Below, piece by piece: positions 1 through 10,349 of a stretch of 64,000 bases of DNA. The DNA comes from Rhodopseudomonas faecalis (lineage in GTDB: Bacteria; Pseudomonadota; Alphaproteobacteria; Rhizobiales; Xanthobacteraceae), in NCBI RefSeq assembly GCF_003217325.1, contig NZ_QJTI01000005.1, forward strand, positions 62,001-126,000. Reading direction: 5' to 3'. The number at the start of each line of letters is the position of its first letter. Positions within the stretch are counted from its first letter, which is position 1. A program made the position numbers and the translations under genes. A model generated the notes under the pieces. That model worked only from the letters and a program-made list of their open reading frames with translations. It was not told the DNA's origin and ran no database searches.

Positions 1-1
1 T

Positions 2-298
2 GCCGACACCGTGGCAGTGATCGGCGACAACCGCAAAATGCTGCTGTTTCCGCTCGACCAGGTGCCGGAAATGGCGCGCGGCCGCGGCGTGCGGCTGCAG
101 AAATACAAGGATGGTGGCCTGTCGGACATCATCACCTTCAACGCCAAGGAAGGGCTGACTTGGCGCGACTCCGCCGGCCGCGAGTTCAACGTCAGCATCA
201 AGGAGCTGGCCGAATGGCGCGGCAATCGCGCCGATGCCGGCCGGCTGCCGCCGAAGGGATTTCCCAAATCCAACAAATTCGGCCACAGCCTCGGATGA
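2..298 (+). CDS. parC: DNA topoisomerase IV subunit A, C-terminal end (partial)
   Basis: This is the last ~98 codons of a gene that begins before the window. The reading frame is open from base 2, and the GTG at 11 is internal, not a start. The visible part is a strand of the GyrA/ParC C-terminal beta-propeller ([19 protein letters not shown], then [13 protein letters not shown]) and ends [15 protein letters not shown], a tail typical of alphaproteobacterial ParC. ParC cuts and rejoins DNA in topoisomerase IV, which unlinks daughter chromosomes. The catalytic tyrosine lies outside the window, so the call rests on the C-terminal propeller and tail only. Confidence 0.85.
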   Translation, partial: ADTVAVIGDNRKMLLFPLDQVPEMARGRGVRLQKYKDGGLSDIITFNAKEGLTWRDSAGREFNVSIKELAEWRGNRADAGRLPPKGFPKSNKFGHSLG

Positions 299-363
299 TG
301 CACCCCGCCTGCGCGCTGCCGTGCAGGTGGGGTTTCGCTGTTCAACTCTGCTGAAAGGAACCG

Positions 364-1794
364 ATGACCGGACGCTGGCTGCGCTGCTACCGCCTGCTGA
401 TCATGATCGTGATCGTTGCGCTATTACCGGGAGTCGCGCAGGCGGCGGAGCTGGATGGCGCCGCGCTCGGCTGGGTCTGGGGCATGCCCTTTGCTGGCAT
501 TCTGCTATCGATCGCGCTCGGGCCGCTGCTGTTTCCGAAAATCTGGCACACGCATTACGGCAAGATCGCCGCTGGCTGGGCGCTGCTGACCTTATTGCCG
601 ATCACCCTGGTCTATGGCTGGCAGACCGCGCTGGCGGCGGCCATTCACGCGCTGCTCGGCGAGTATCTCAGCTTCATCGTGCTGCTATTTGCGCTGTTCA
701 CGGTGTCCGGCGGCATTCTCGTCACCGGCACCATGCGCGGCACGCCGCTGCTCAACACCATGCTGCTGGCGCTCGGCACCGTGTTTGCCAGCTTGATCGG
801 CACCACTGGCGCCGCGATGGTGCTGATCCGGCCGCTGATCCGCGCCAATATCGGCCGGCAGCACAATGTCCACGTCATCGTGTTCTTCATCATCCTGGTC
901 GCCAATGTCGGCGGTGCGCTGTCGCCGCTTGGCGATCCGCCGCTATTTGTCGGCTTCCTGCGCGGCGTCGATTTCTTCTGGCCGCTGCAGCAGCTTTGGC
1001 CGCAGACCCTGATCGTGGCCGGCCTGCTGCTGGTGCTGTTCTTCCTGGTCGACCTGTGGTTTGCGCGCCATGAGCCGCGTTCCAGCACACGGCCGGAGCC
1101 GCTCGGATTTCGCGGCGGCATCAATTTCGTGCTGATCGCGGCGATCATCGCCATGATCCTGCTGTCGGCGGAATGGCAGCCGGGAATCGTGTTCGATGTC
1201 TATGGCACCAAGGTCGCGCTGCAGAATCTGGTGCGCGACGTCGCGTTGGTGCTGATCGCGCTATTGTCGCTGTGGCTGACCGCCGACGAGCATCGCTCCG
1301 CCAATGATTTCGCCTGGGAGCCGATCCGCGAGGTCGCCAAACTGTTTGCCGGCATTTTCATCGCGATCATTCCGGTGCTGGCGATGCTCGGCGCCGGCAA
1401 GCACGGCCTGTTCGCGCCGCTGCTTGAAGTGGTGACCGCGCCGGATGGCACGCCGCGCGAAGTGCCGTATTTCTGGATGACCGGACTGTTGTCGGCGGTG
1501 CTCGACAATGCGCCGACCTATCTGGTGTTCTTCGAGCTGGCCGGCGGCCATGCCGCCGAACTCACCGGCCCACTGGCGGGCACGCTCGGCGCGATCTCGA
1601 TGGGCGCGGTCTATATGGGCGCGCTGACCTATATCGGCAATGCGCCGAACTTCATGGTCTATGCGATCGCAACTGAGCGCGGCATCAAAATGCCGGGCTT
1701 CTTCGGCTATGCGCTGTGGGCGAGTGCGGTGCTGATCCCGCTGTTCCTGCTGCTGACCTATCTGCCGATCGTGCCCAACCTGCGGCTGGATTGA
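364..1794 (+). CDS. Ion-transporter-superfamily antiporter (annotated as sodium:proton antiporter)
   Basis: A 476-residue integral membrane protein with an N-terminal signal-like segment (residues ~10-27) and about ten to twelve hydrophobic helices. The stretch NVGGALSPLGDPPLFVGFLRG (~residues 179-199) carries the half-helix hairpin typical of the NhaD/ArsB/citrate transporter superfamily. A second re-entrant motif, LLSAVLDNAPTYLVFFEL (~379-396), matches the second inverted repeat. It probably exchanges Na+ or an anion for protons across the inner membrane; the substrate cannot be read from sequence. It follows parC by 65 bp on the same strand. A start at ATG 364 has an AAAGGA ribosome site just upstream. 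Confidence 0.75.
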   Translation: MTGRWLRCYRLLIMIVIVALLPGVAQAAELDGAALGWVWGMPFAGILLSIALGPLLFPKIWHTHYGKIAAGWALLTLLPITLVYGWQTALAAAIHALLGEYLSFIVLLFALFTVSGGILVTGTMRGTPLLNTMLLALGTVFASLIGTTGAAMVLIRPLIRANIGRQHNVHVIVFFIILVANVGGALSPLGDPPLFVGFLRGVDFFWPLQQLWPQTLIVAGLLLVLFFLVDLWFARHEPRSSTRPEPLGFRGGINFVLIAAIIAMILLSAEWQPGIVFDVYGTKVALQNLVRDVALVLIALLSLWLTADEHRSANDFAWEPIREVAKLFAGIFIAIIPVLAMLGAGKHGLFAPLLEVVTAPDGTPREVPYFWMTGLLSAVLDNAPTYLVFFELAGGHAAELTGPLAGTLGAISMGAVYMGALTYIGNAPNFMVYAIATERGIKMPGFFGYALWASAVLIPLFLLLTYLPIVPNLRLD

Positions 1795-1819
1795 AGCCGC
1801 GCCGGATCAGGCGACGCTG

Positions 1820-2005
1820 CTACTTGGCCACGGGCGCGCTGCTGGTGGTCGCCGGCACCAGCCCGGGATGCCGGTTCGGCTTGAGCGAGCCGACATAGAA
1901 CGACACGCCGCCGATCAGCACCACGGCGACAAAATACGCCAGATAGGCTTGCGGCGGGGTCATCAGCCAGCGGATCAGGCCGGGGCGGCTCGGCTGCTCT
2001 GTCAT
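1820..2005 (-). CDS. Small single-pass membrane protein, unknown
   Basis: A 61-residue protein starting MTEQPSRPGLIRWLMTPPQA, with one clear transmembrane helix (~residues 21-41, YLAYFVAVVLIGGVSFYVGS) and a short polar proline-rich tail. The frame can be extended upstream, but the extension is arginine-rich and looks non-coding, so the ATG at 2005 is preferred. It lies between the antiporter and mntH and points away from mntH. I do not recognise the family. Composition and the single helix support a real small gene, but no strong ribosome site is visible. Confidence 0.5.
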   Translation of the reverse strand: MTEQPSRPGLIRWLMTPPQAYLAYFVAVVLIGGVSFYVGSLKPNRHPGLVPATTSSAPVAK

Positions 2006-2236
2006 GGCGTTGTTGTGCCGTAACTCGGACGCCAAGAAAAGCCCGCCATCTGCTGAAGTTTGTGGCGCTCGGTCGGCGCCGTGACCCGCGTCCGGTGGAA
2101 AGAGCCGCACTCGGCAGCACCACAGGCGGGCGGCGCGTGACGATTGCACTGCACCGTGTCACGATAGAAAAGCGCGAGCGATTCCGGGGCAGGTGGCCCA
2201 AAATCAGCTCCACTATTCCCAGTCAGGGCGTGTTGC

Positions 2237-2257
2237 TTATGCAAATCAGTTGCATAA
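2237..2257. promoter_or_regulatory. Palindromic operator candidate upstream of mntH
   Basis: A perfect inverted repeat, TTATGCAA and TTGCATAA separated by five bases, sits 27 bp upstream of the mntH ATG, where it would overlap the promoter or leader. In alphaproteobacteria mntH is repressed by manganese through Mur (Fur family) or MntR (DtxR family), both of which bind AT-rich inverted repeats. That this palindrome is the manganese operator is inferred from its position and shape. Confidence 0.6.
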
Positions 2258-2284
2258 AGAGCAAAAAGCGGTCATGCTCGGGCC

Positions 2285-3667
2285 ATGGATTCGAGAATTT
2301 CGCCATTGCCCGTTGATCAGGCCCCCGTTGTCAGTGACCAGCCCAAGCCCAATGGCTGGCGTAATCCGCGCGGCGAGCCGTCGCTGTCCGGCGTGTTCGG
2401 CTCGATCCGAACCAAATCCTCTGGTTCGCTGCTGCGCAAGCTGGTCGCCTTTCTCGGCCCCGGCTATCTGGTCGCGGTCGGCTATATGGACCCCGGCAAT
2501 TGGGCGACCTCGCTCGCTGGCGGCTCGAAATTCGGCTATGCGCTGCTGACGGTGGCGCTGCTCTCCAATCTGATGGCGATCGTGCTGCAATCGCTGTGCG
2601 CGCGGCTTGGGGTTGGCGCCGGCCGCGATCTGGCACAGGCCTGCCGCGACGCCTATCCGCGCTGGGTGTCGTGGCCGCTGTGGTTGTCGGCGGAAATCGC
2701 CATTACCGCCACCGATCTCGCCGAGGTGATCGGCACCGCGATCGGCCTCAATCTGCTGTTCGGGATTCCGCTCGAACTCGGCGTGATCATCACCGCGCTC
2801 GACGTCTTTCTGGTGCTGGCGCTGCAGGCGTTCGGCTTCCGCTGGATCGAAGCCTTTGTGGTGGCGCTGCTCGGCGTGATCGCGGCCTGCTTTGCGATTC
2901 AGATCGCGATGGCCGATCCCGATTGGGGCGCAGTGATCCGCGGCTTTGCACCGACCACGCAGATTCTCACCGAGCCGGGCATGCTGTACCTGGCGCTCGG
3001 CATCATCGGCGCCACCGTGATGCCGCATAACCTCTATCTGCATTCCGGGCTGGTGCAGACCCGCGGCTATGGCAGCAGCGTCGCCGAGAAGCGCGAAGCG
3101 ATCAAACTGGCGACCATCGACTCGACGCTGGCGCTGTGCTTCGCGCTCACCATCAATGCCTCGATCCTGATCCTGGCTGCCGCCACCTTCCACCACGCCG
3201 GCCAGACCGACGTCGCCGAGCTCGATCAGGCGCACGCCTTTTTGGCGCCGCTGCTGGGCTCGACGCTGGCGCCGACGCTGTTTGGCGTCGCGCTGCTGTG
3301 CTGCGGGCTCAACTCCACCATCACCGCCACTTTGGCCGGTCAGATCGTGATGGAGGGCTTTATCCGCTTCAAGATCGCACCCTGGATGCGGCGCATGGTG
3401 ACACGGATGATCGCGATCGTGCCCGCGGTGGTGGTGACGATCTGGTACGGCGAAAAGGGTACCGGCCAGCTGTTGATCCTGAGCCAGGTGGTGCTCAGCC
3501 TGCAATTGCCGTTCGCGGTGGTGCCGCTGGTGATGTTCACCGCCAGCCGCGCCAAAATGGGCGAGTTCGTCGCGCCGCGCTGGCTGACCGCGATCGCGCT
3601 GCTGATCGCCGCGATCATCATCGTGCTCAACGCCAAGCTGGTGCTGGATTTCGTGCTCGGCAGCTAA
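2285..3667 (+). CDS. mntH: Nramp-family divalent metal (Mn2+) transporter
   Basis: A 460-residue inner-membrane transporter of usual length for bacterial MntH plus a ~40-residue N-terminal extension. It has the Nramp metal-site motif DPGNW (residues 69-73, first helix) and the helix-6 motif [10 protein letters not shown] (~residue 245), whose Asp, Asn and Met/His region coordinate Mn2+ and couple proton entry. About eleven helices follow. It takes up Mn2+ (and possibly Fe2+) with protons. It ends 4 bp inside the convergent bpt gene. A palindromic operator at 2237-2257 suggests manganese control. The long second open frame on the opposite strand is a GC-rich shadow. Confidence 0.93.
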   Translation: MDSRISPLPVDQAPVVSDQPKPNGWRNPRGEPSLSGVFGSIRTKSSGSLLRKLVAFLGPGYLVAVGYMDPGNWATSLAGGSKFGYALLTVALLSNLMAIVLQSLCARLGVGAGRDLAQACRDAYPRWVSWPLWLSAEIAITATDLAEVIGTAIGLNLLFGIPLELGVIITALDVFLVLALQAFGFRWIEAFVVALLGVIAACFAIQIAMADPDWGAVIRGFAPTTQILTEPGMLYLALGIIGATVMPHNLYLHSGLVQTRGYGSSVAEKREAIKLATIDSTLALCFALTINASILILAAATFHHAGQTDVAELDQAHAFLAPLLGSTLAPTLFGVALLCCGLNSTITATLAGQIVMEGFIRFKIAPWMRRMVTRMIAIVPAVVVTIWYGEKGTGQLLILSQVVLSLQLPFAVVPLVMFTASRAKMGEFVAPRWLTAIALLIAAIIIVLNAKLVLDFVLGS

Positions 3668-4440
3668 TCCTGCGGCTCGTTCCAGTCGTCGCCCTCGGTG
3701 CTGACCCGGTCCCAGCCGGACGGCGACAGCCGCTGCTGCGGCAGATAGCGGCCCTTGTAGTCCATCTTCTGCGAGCCTTCGATCCAATAGCCGAGATAGA
3801 CGTAAGGCAGGCCGAGCCGGCGCGCGCGGGCGATGTGATCGAGGATCATGAAGGTGCCGAGCGAGCGGCGTTGCTCGGCGGGCTCGAAGAACGAATACAC
3901 CATCGACAGCCCGTCATGGAGCACGTCGGTCAGCGCCACCGCCAGCAGCTCTTCGCCGCGGCCATTGCTGCCGGGGCGCAGCCGGCGCCGACGATATTCG
4001 ATGATGCGGGTTTTGACGTGGCTGTCCTCGACCATCATCGCGTAGTCGAGCACGGTCATGTCGGCCATGCCGCCATCATGATGGCGCTGGTCGAGATAGC
4101 CACGAAAGATCGAATATTGTTCGGAGGTCGGCACCGGGCTGCGCAATTCGCCGACGATGTCGGAATTGCGCGCCAGCACCTTGCGCTGGGCGCGCGAGGG
4201 TCGGAATTCGTTGGCGATCACCCGCACCGAGACGCAGGCCCGGCACTGATCGCAGGCCGGCCGGTAGGCGATCGACTGGCTGCGGCGGAAGCCGCCATGG
4301 GTGAGCAAATCGTTGAGCTCACCCGCCTTCGGCCCGACCAGATGGGTGAACACCTTCCGCTCCTGCCGGTCCGGCAGATATGGACATGGCGAGGGCGCCG
4401 TCAGATAGAACTGCGGGGTGTCACGTGAATGCTGGGTCAC
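3664..4440 (-). CDS. bpt: Aspartate/glutamate leucyltransferase (bacterial protein transferase)
   Basis: A 258-residue Ate/Bpt-family aminoacyl-tRNA-protein transferase. The N-terminal cysteine motif [13 protein letters not shown] (~residues 19-31) and [16 protein letters not shown] (~59-74) are diagnostic, followed by the GNAT-like C-terminal half ([20 protein letters not shown]). It adds leucine from Leu-tRNA to proteins with N-terminal Asp or Glu, marking them for ClpS/ClpAP degradation. The start is GTG at 4440. Its stop overlaps the end of mntH by 4 bp, tail to tail. It is often labelled arginyltransferase by homology, but the bacterial clade transfers Leu. Confidence 0.88.
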   Translation of the reverse strand: MTQHSRDTPQFYLTAPSPCPYLPDRQERKVFTHLVGPKAGELNDLLTHGGFRRSQSIAYRPACDQCRACVSVRVIANEFRPSRAQRKVLARNSDIVGELRSPVPTSEQYSIFRGYLDQRHHDGGMADMTVLDYAMMVEDSHVKTRIIEYRRRRLRPGSNGRGEELLAVALTDVLHDGLSMVYSFFEPAEQRRSLGTFMILDHIARARRLGLPYVYLGYWIEGSQKMDYKGRYLPQQRLSPSGWDRVSTEGDDWNEPQD

Positions 4441-4530
4441 GGGCTTGCGGCTGTCCTCCGAATTGCACCAGCTTCGCGCGCGCTCGCGCGCAGGTCAATG
4501 TCTGCCAGCCAGAAACGTTCGAGGGCGCGC

Positions 4531-5070
4531 TCAATAGCGCGCTGGATGCGCGGGACTATCGAGCGCGGAACTGTTGAGCACCACGGTTCCGAGCACGATA
4601 TCGTGCAGCAACCGGCGCCGCGCATTGAACGGGCCGACCAGCAGCACCAGCGGCGACAGCATGGTGATCGACAGCCAGAACAGGATCGCGTGCACCGCCC
4701 CCATCACGAAGTAACTGGGCTCGCCGTACCAGGTGCGCATCTCCAGATCCATCGCCCGCATGCCGAGCGTGGCCGAGTAGGGACCGCCGAGCGTGGCGCC
4801 GTAATAGACCAGCGCCCAGATCACCGTGGCCGGCGACACCAGCCAGAACAGCGACCAGCCGAGCCCGAGCGTCACCAGGCCGAACACGCTGATGAAGGTC
4901 ACCGCCAGCACCACCGGAATCGCCAGCAGCATCAGGTCGATCAGGAACGCGGCGACACGGCGGCCAAGCACGCCGCGAAACAATTCCGGCTGCAACCAGG
5001 GATCAAACGCCGGTCCGCGCTGATCGCCCGCAGCCCAGTCGGCATTCCTGCGATAATCGCTGTCCGACAT
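4531..5070 (-). CDS. RDD family membrane protein
   Basis: About 179 residues. After a polar N-terminus (MSDSDYRRNADWAAGDQRGP) comes the RDD signature region FRGVLGRRVAAFLIDLMLL (~residues 52-70), containing the Arg and Asp residues that name the family, then further hydrophobic helices and a closing amphipathic stretch. RDD proteins are inner-membrane proteins, mostly of unknown role; some have been linked to ion transport. The in-frame GTG at 5073 directly precedes the ATG at 5070, and the ATG is preferred. It lies between bpt and hemB on the same strand, with about 90 bp to bpt. Confidence 0.8.
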   Translation of the reverse strand: MSDSDYRRNADWAAGDQRGPAFDPWLQPELFRGVLGRRVAAFLIDLMLLAIPVVLAVTFISVFGLVTLGLGWSLFWLVSPATVIWALVYYGATLGGPYSATLGMRAMDLEMRTWYGEPSYFVMGAVHAILFWLSITMLSPLVLLVGPFNARRRLLHDIVLGTVVLNSSALDSPAHPARY

Positions 5071-5148
5071 CACCCAATCTCCCTCGGCAATGATTGTCGA
5101 TCGACATGGCCACGCGGCTGCGTGGTTGCAAGACGGGTCGTGGGAACA

Positions 5149-5167
5149 ATTATCTTACATTGATAAT
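5149..5167. promoter_or_regulatory. Short AT-rich inverted repeat upstream of the RDD gene
   Basis: ATTATC and GATAAT form a perfect 6-bp inverted repeat with a 7-bp loop, about 80 bp upstream of the RDD start. It is the only AT-rich patch in the 287-bp space between the RDD gene and the hemB stop; the rest is GC-rich with no credible gene. It could be a regulator site or promoter element for the RDD gene. Chance occurrence is quite possible. Confidence 0.25.
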
Positions 5168-5357
5168 GACTTGAAGCTAGCCTTGGCTGATCTTTTGCGA
5201 TCAAACGGCCATCAGGCTGGCGGGCGCCGCGTTGTCTTGAGGCTGCGTCCCGGACAGCGCCTGTCGCGGCGGAGCACCCCTCAGATGCGTCCGCGCAGAG
5301 AGCCTTGCGGCGGCCGCAGCCCGTGGGCTGCGGCGCGTTGGTGGAGCCGGACGCGGC

Positions 5358-7050
<1,693 letters not shown>

Positions 7051-7110
7051 AGCCGTTCTCAATCCGCGCACAGAAAAACAACCGCGCGGCAACAACAAGG
7101 GAGGACAACC

Positions 7111-8676
7111 ATGCACGAGCTTCACTCCGGCGGAACCGGGGGCAGCCTGATCATCAGCGCGATCGCCCGCTATGGCGACCGTCCGGCAATCGCCGACGGC
7201 ACGATCCGCTGGAGCTATCGCGAACTCGGCGACGCTATCGGCCGCTTCATCACGCTGTTCCGCTCGGTCGGCCTGCGGCGCGGCGCCGCGCTGTCGATCC
7301 TGTCCGGCAACCGCGCCGAGTCCTGGGCCGCGATCGCAGCGGCGATGGTGATGGGGCTGCGCTACACGCCGCTGCATCCGCTGGCCGCCGAGGACGATCA
7401 CGCCTTTATCGTTGAGGACGCCGAGATCGAGGCGCTGATCGTCGAGAGCGGCAAGTTTGCCGCGCGCGGCGCTACGATCCGCCGCCGCGTGCCAGCGCTC
7501 AAACATCTGTTGTCGTTCGGTCCTGTGGAAGGCGCGCGCGATCTGCTCGCCGAGTTGCCAAACGTTGCCGCGGCGCCGCTGATCGACGACAGCGCCACCT
7601 CTGATATCGCCTGGCTCGCCTACACCGGCGGCACCACCGGGCGGTCCAAAGGCGTGATGATTCCGCATCGCGCACTGACCACCATGACGGTGCTGCTCTA
7701 TGCCGATTGGGATTGGCCGGCCGAGATCCGCTATCTCGCGGCAACGCCGATCAGCCACGCCGCCGGCGTCACCGTCTATCCGGTGATGCTGCGCGGCGGC
7801 TTCGTGCGCTTGGTGCCGGGTTTCGAAACCGAGTCCTATTGCCGGGTGATCGAAGAGGAAAAGATCACCGCGGTGTTCCTGGTGCCGACGCTGATTTATG
7901 CGCTGGTCGATGCACCGCAGATCCGCGCCAAATTCGATCTGTCATCGCTCGACATGATCGTCTATGGCGCCGCACCGATGTCGCCTGATCGCTTGCGCGA
8001 GGCGATCGAAATCTTTGGCCCGGTGTTCGTGCAACTGTATGGCCAGACCGAAGCGCCGCAATGCATCACCACGATGCGCAAGAGCGATCATGATCTGTCA
8101 AAGCCCGGCCGGCTCGGCTCGTGTGGCCGGCCGAGCCCGCTGCTCGACGTAAAACTGTTCGATCGCGAGATGCGTGAGGTCGCGGTCGGCGAGCCCGGCG
8201 AAATCTGCGTGCGCGGCACGCTGGTGATGGATGGCTATTGGAAGCGGCCAGAGGCCACCGCAGAAGCGCTGCGCGGCGGCTGGCTGCATACCGGCGATGT
8301 CGCGATCAAGGATGAAGAAGGCTACTTCTATATCGTCGATCGCACCAAGGACATGATCATCTCCGGCGGCTTCAACATCTATCCGCGCGAGGTCGAGGAT
8401 GCGTTGATGGCGCACCCTGCTGTGGCGTCGGCCGCGGTGATCGGCGTGCCCGATCCGAAATGGGGCGAAGCTGTGAAAGCGTTCGTGGTGTTGAAGGATG
8501 CCGTCGTGTGCGATGCCGCGACACTGCAAGCGCATGTCAAAGATAAGCGCGGTGCGCCGTGGGCGCCGAAGTCGATCGATTTTGTTGGCACCATTCCTGT
8601 GACCGGACTCGGCAAGATCGATCGCAAGATGCTGCGTGCACCATATTGGGAAGGCCGCGACCGCGGCGTCGCGTAA
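7111..8676 (+). CDS. AMP-forming fatty-acid/aryl acyl-CoA synthetase
   Basis: A 521-residue ANL-superfamily adenylating enzyme. The phosphate loop YTGGTTGRSKGVM lies at ~residues 169-181. The A5 motif region YGQTEAPQC and the hinge region DRTKDMIISGGFNIYPREVE (~410-429) are intact, and the C-terminal catalytic lysine sits in GLGKIDRKML (~500-509). It activates a carboxylic acid with ATP and CoA. The substrate (long-chain fatty acid versus aromatic acid) cannot be fixed from sequence. It stands alone, 60 bp after the DUF6163 gene, with an AGGGAGGAC ribosome site before ATG 7111. Confidence 0.85.
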   Translation: MHELHSGGTGGSLIISAIARYGDRPAIADGTIRWSYRELGDAIGRFITLFRSVGLRRGAALSILSGNRAESWAAIAAAMVMGLRYTPLHPLAAEDDHAFIVEDAEIEALIVESGKFAARGATIRRRVPALKHLLSFGPVEGARDLLAELPNVAAAPLIDDSATSDIAWLAYTGGTTGRSKGVMIPHRALTTMTVLLYADWDWPAEIRYLAATPISHAAGVTVYPVMLRGGFVRLVPGFETESYCRVIEEEKITAVFLVPTLIYALVDAPQIRAKFDLSSLDMIVYGAAPMSPDRLREAIEIFGPVFVQLYGQTEAPQCITTMRKSDHDLSKPGRLGSCGRPSPLLDVKLFDREMREVAVGEPGEICVRGTLVMDGYWKRPEATAEALRGGWLHTGDVAIKDEEGYFYIVDRTKDMIISGGFNIYPREVEDALMAHPAVASAAVIGVPDPKWGEAVKAFVVLKDAVVCDAATLQAHVKDKRGAPWAPKSIDFVGTIPVTGLGKIDRKMLRAPYWEGRDRGVA

Positions 8677-9002
8677 ATTTCAATCGCTGTGTTGCCGGCG
8701 CAAGGATTTACTCACCCTAACGCGCCGGTGACCTTCGTTACGCAAGTCCTTCCAATTTGAATGATGCTGTCCTCGAATGCGACAACGCCTCAGACGAAGC
8801 GTGAACAAAGGCGTCGATCCGTGAAGGAGAAGTTTCAAGAAGTGGCCGTTTCATCGGCTTAATATGCGATTCACTCTCTCAAATTCATGATCTCTTTATT
8901 GTCTTTTTTAGGCGGATGTTCAAACGCCCAAGCTAAGTTGCAGCTATCAGGCGAGACACAAGTTTCGTCGAATAAGCTGAAAAACGACAACAGGGGAATG
9001 TC
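8677..9002. other. Intergenic region upstream of ldtR
   Basis: No coding frame of quality is seen in these 326 bp. The last ~130 bp are distinctly AT-rich for this genome (around 8870-8920, with a run of six T), which suits a promoter for ldtR. No clear hairpin terminator for the upstream ligase gene is visible. Confidence 0.5.
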
Positions 9003-9518
9003 ATGATGAAAGCCGTTGCCACCGCGGTTGATACCGCGTCGGCTGCGCCCGCTAGCTCGCCGGTGCAGCCTCTCTATCTCGAAGCTCTGACCTTGGTGGA
9101 ACGACTGCATCGCCGTCTGCTCGATGTGATCAAGGATGAGTTCGACCGGCGCGGCCGCTCTGATATCAACTCTGTGCAGGCGTTGTTGCTGTACAACATC
9201 GGCGACAAGGAACTGACCGCCGGTGAGCTGCGCACGCGCGGTTACTACCTTGGCTCGAACGTGTCCTACAATCTCAAGAAGCTGGTCGAACTCGGCTTCC
9301 TCGATCATCAGCGCTCGCGCGTCGATCGCCGCTCGGTGCGCATTCGGCTGACGCCGCAGGGCCAGGAGATCCGTCATATCGTCGACGCGCTGTATCAGAA
9401 GCACGTGCGCACGGTGGAGCAGGTCGGCGGCATCTCCAACGAAGAATTCGCGACCCTCAACAAGTCGCTGCATCGCCTGGAACGGTTCTGGACCGACCAG
9501 ATTCTGTATCGGCTCTGA
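9003..9518 (+). CDS. ldtR: MarR-family transcriptional regulator, LdtR type
   Basis: A 171-residue winged-helix regulator. After a short Ala/Pro-rich N-terminus, helices ALTLVERLHRRLLDVIKDEF (~residues 28-47) lead to the HTH (ELTAGELRTRGYYLGSNVSYNLKKLVELGFL, ~71-101) and wing (RSRVDRRSVRIRLT). YYLGSNVSYNLKKL is characteristic of LdtR, known in Rhizobiales and Liberibacter as a regulator of an L,D-transpeptidase gene and stress tolerance. The two adjacent ATG codons at 9003 and 9006 are equivalent candidate starts. No L,D-transpeptidase gene is in the window. Confidence 0.85.
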   Translation: MMKAVATAVDTASAAPASSPVQPLYLEALTLVERLHRRLLDVIKDEFDRRGRSDINSVQALLLYNIGDKELTAGELRTRGYYLGSNVSYNLKKLVELGFLDHQRSRVDRRSVRIRLTPQGQEIRHIVDALYQKHVRTVEQVGGISNEEFATLNKSLHRLERFWTDQILYRL

Positions 9519-9742
9519 GCGAGGTCTTCCCCTCGACGGCGGCGAGGAGGGCGGCGGCATCAGCCGCCAGCCCAGCCGCAGAAGCAGCCAGCCGTCGTTG
9601 CGACCAAGCACAGGCTATACAGCAGTTACGATCCGGCCTCCCTCTGGGAGGCCGTTGTCGTTCGGGGGCATTAAACCGACCGTCGCCCGGAACCATCTGC
9701 CGCATCGCAACTTGTCTTATTGGGGACAGACGGAGGAAAGCC

Positions 9743-9979
9743 ATGCTGCAAGAGCCCAGTGTGCGGGTGATGAATGTCGATGTGATCGGCAAGGCTTACG
9801 ATATTGCAGCCAACTATCTGCGGCGCACGGGGGCGATCGCTGAGCAGCCGGCCACCAATGAAGCGCTGCTGCAATTGATCGTGCAGTTGTTCGAGCATGG
9901 CGACCATCATCAGGTCAGCCTCGCCAATCGCGCCATCATGCGTTATCAGCGCCGCTCCGCGCGTGTTGAGGCCGCCTGA
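9743..9979 (+). CDS. Hypothetical protein, 78 aa
   Basis: A small, mostly helical soluble protein (MLQEPSVRVMNVDVIGKAYD...). No signal peptide or membrane segment is seen. It is preceded by a good GGAGGAAA ribosome site and overlaps the next small gene by one base (TGATG), so the two are translationally coupled. Similar paired small genes downstream of ldtR are conserved in relatives as far as I recall, but I recognise no domain. Confidence 0.65.
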   Translation: MLQEPSVRVMNVDVIGKAYDIAANYLRRTGAIAEQPATNEALLQLIVQLFEHGDHHQVSLANRAIMRYQRRSARVEAA

Positions 9980-10194
9980 TGCAGGCCGCGCTCGATCGTA
10001 TTCTGCAGACCTATGCGTTGCTCAATAGCAGCGCAGCCGCTGACGCTGTGCGCGACCAATTGCAGCGCTATCTACAGACCCTGCATGACGGCGGCGAGAC
10101 TGACGTCGACCGCTTAACAGTGTGCGGTCTGGTCTATCTGCGCCAGCAGGACGGAAGGCTTGACCCGGTCAAGGCCGGCTATACGGGGATGTGA
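9979..10194 (+). CDS. Hypothetical protein, 71 aa, coupled to upstream gene
   Basis: A helical 71-residue protein (MQAALDRILQTYALLNSSAA...) starting on the ATG that overlaps the stop of the previous gene. It contains a regular amphipathic helix DAVRDQLQRYLQTLHDGG and a short C-terminal segment. No catalytic motif is seen. The coupling suggests the two small proteins act together. It ends 156 bp before the end of the convergent GGDEF-EAL gene. Confidence 0.6.
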   Translation: MQAALDRILQTYALLNSSAAADAVRDQLQRYLQTLHDGGETDVDRLTVCGLVYLRQQDGRLDPVKAGYTGM

Positions 10195-10349
10195 AGTCAC
10201 CGGTGCGGTCAAATGGCCGCACGACGCGCTGGGGGCACGCTACGAGCGTTATCCGTATTTGCCCCCACATCATCGGGCTGAACGAAAACGGCGCCCCAGA
10301 GGGCCGCCGCAGGCGCTTGGAGCGATGTCAGGCGTGCCGCTCGCCGTAG

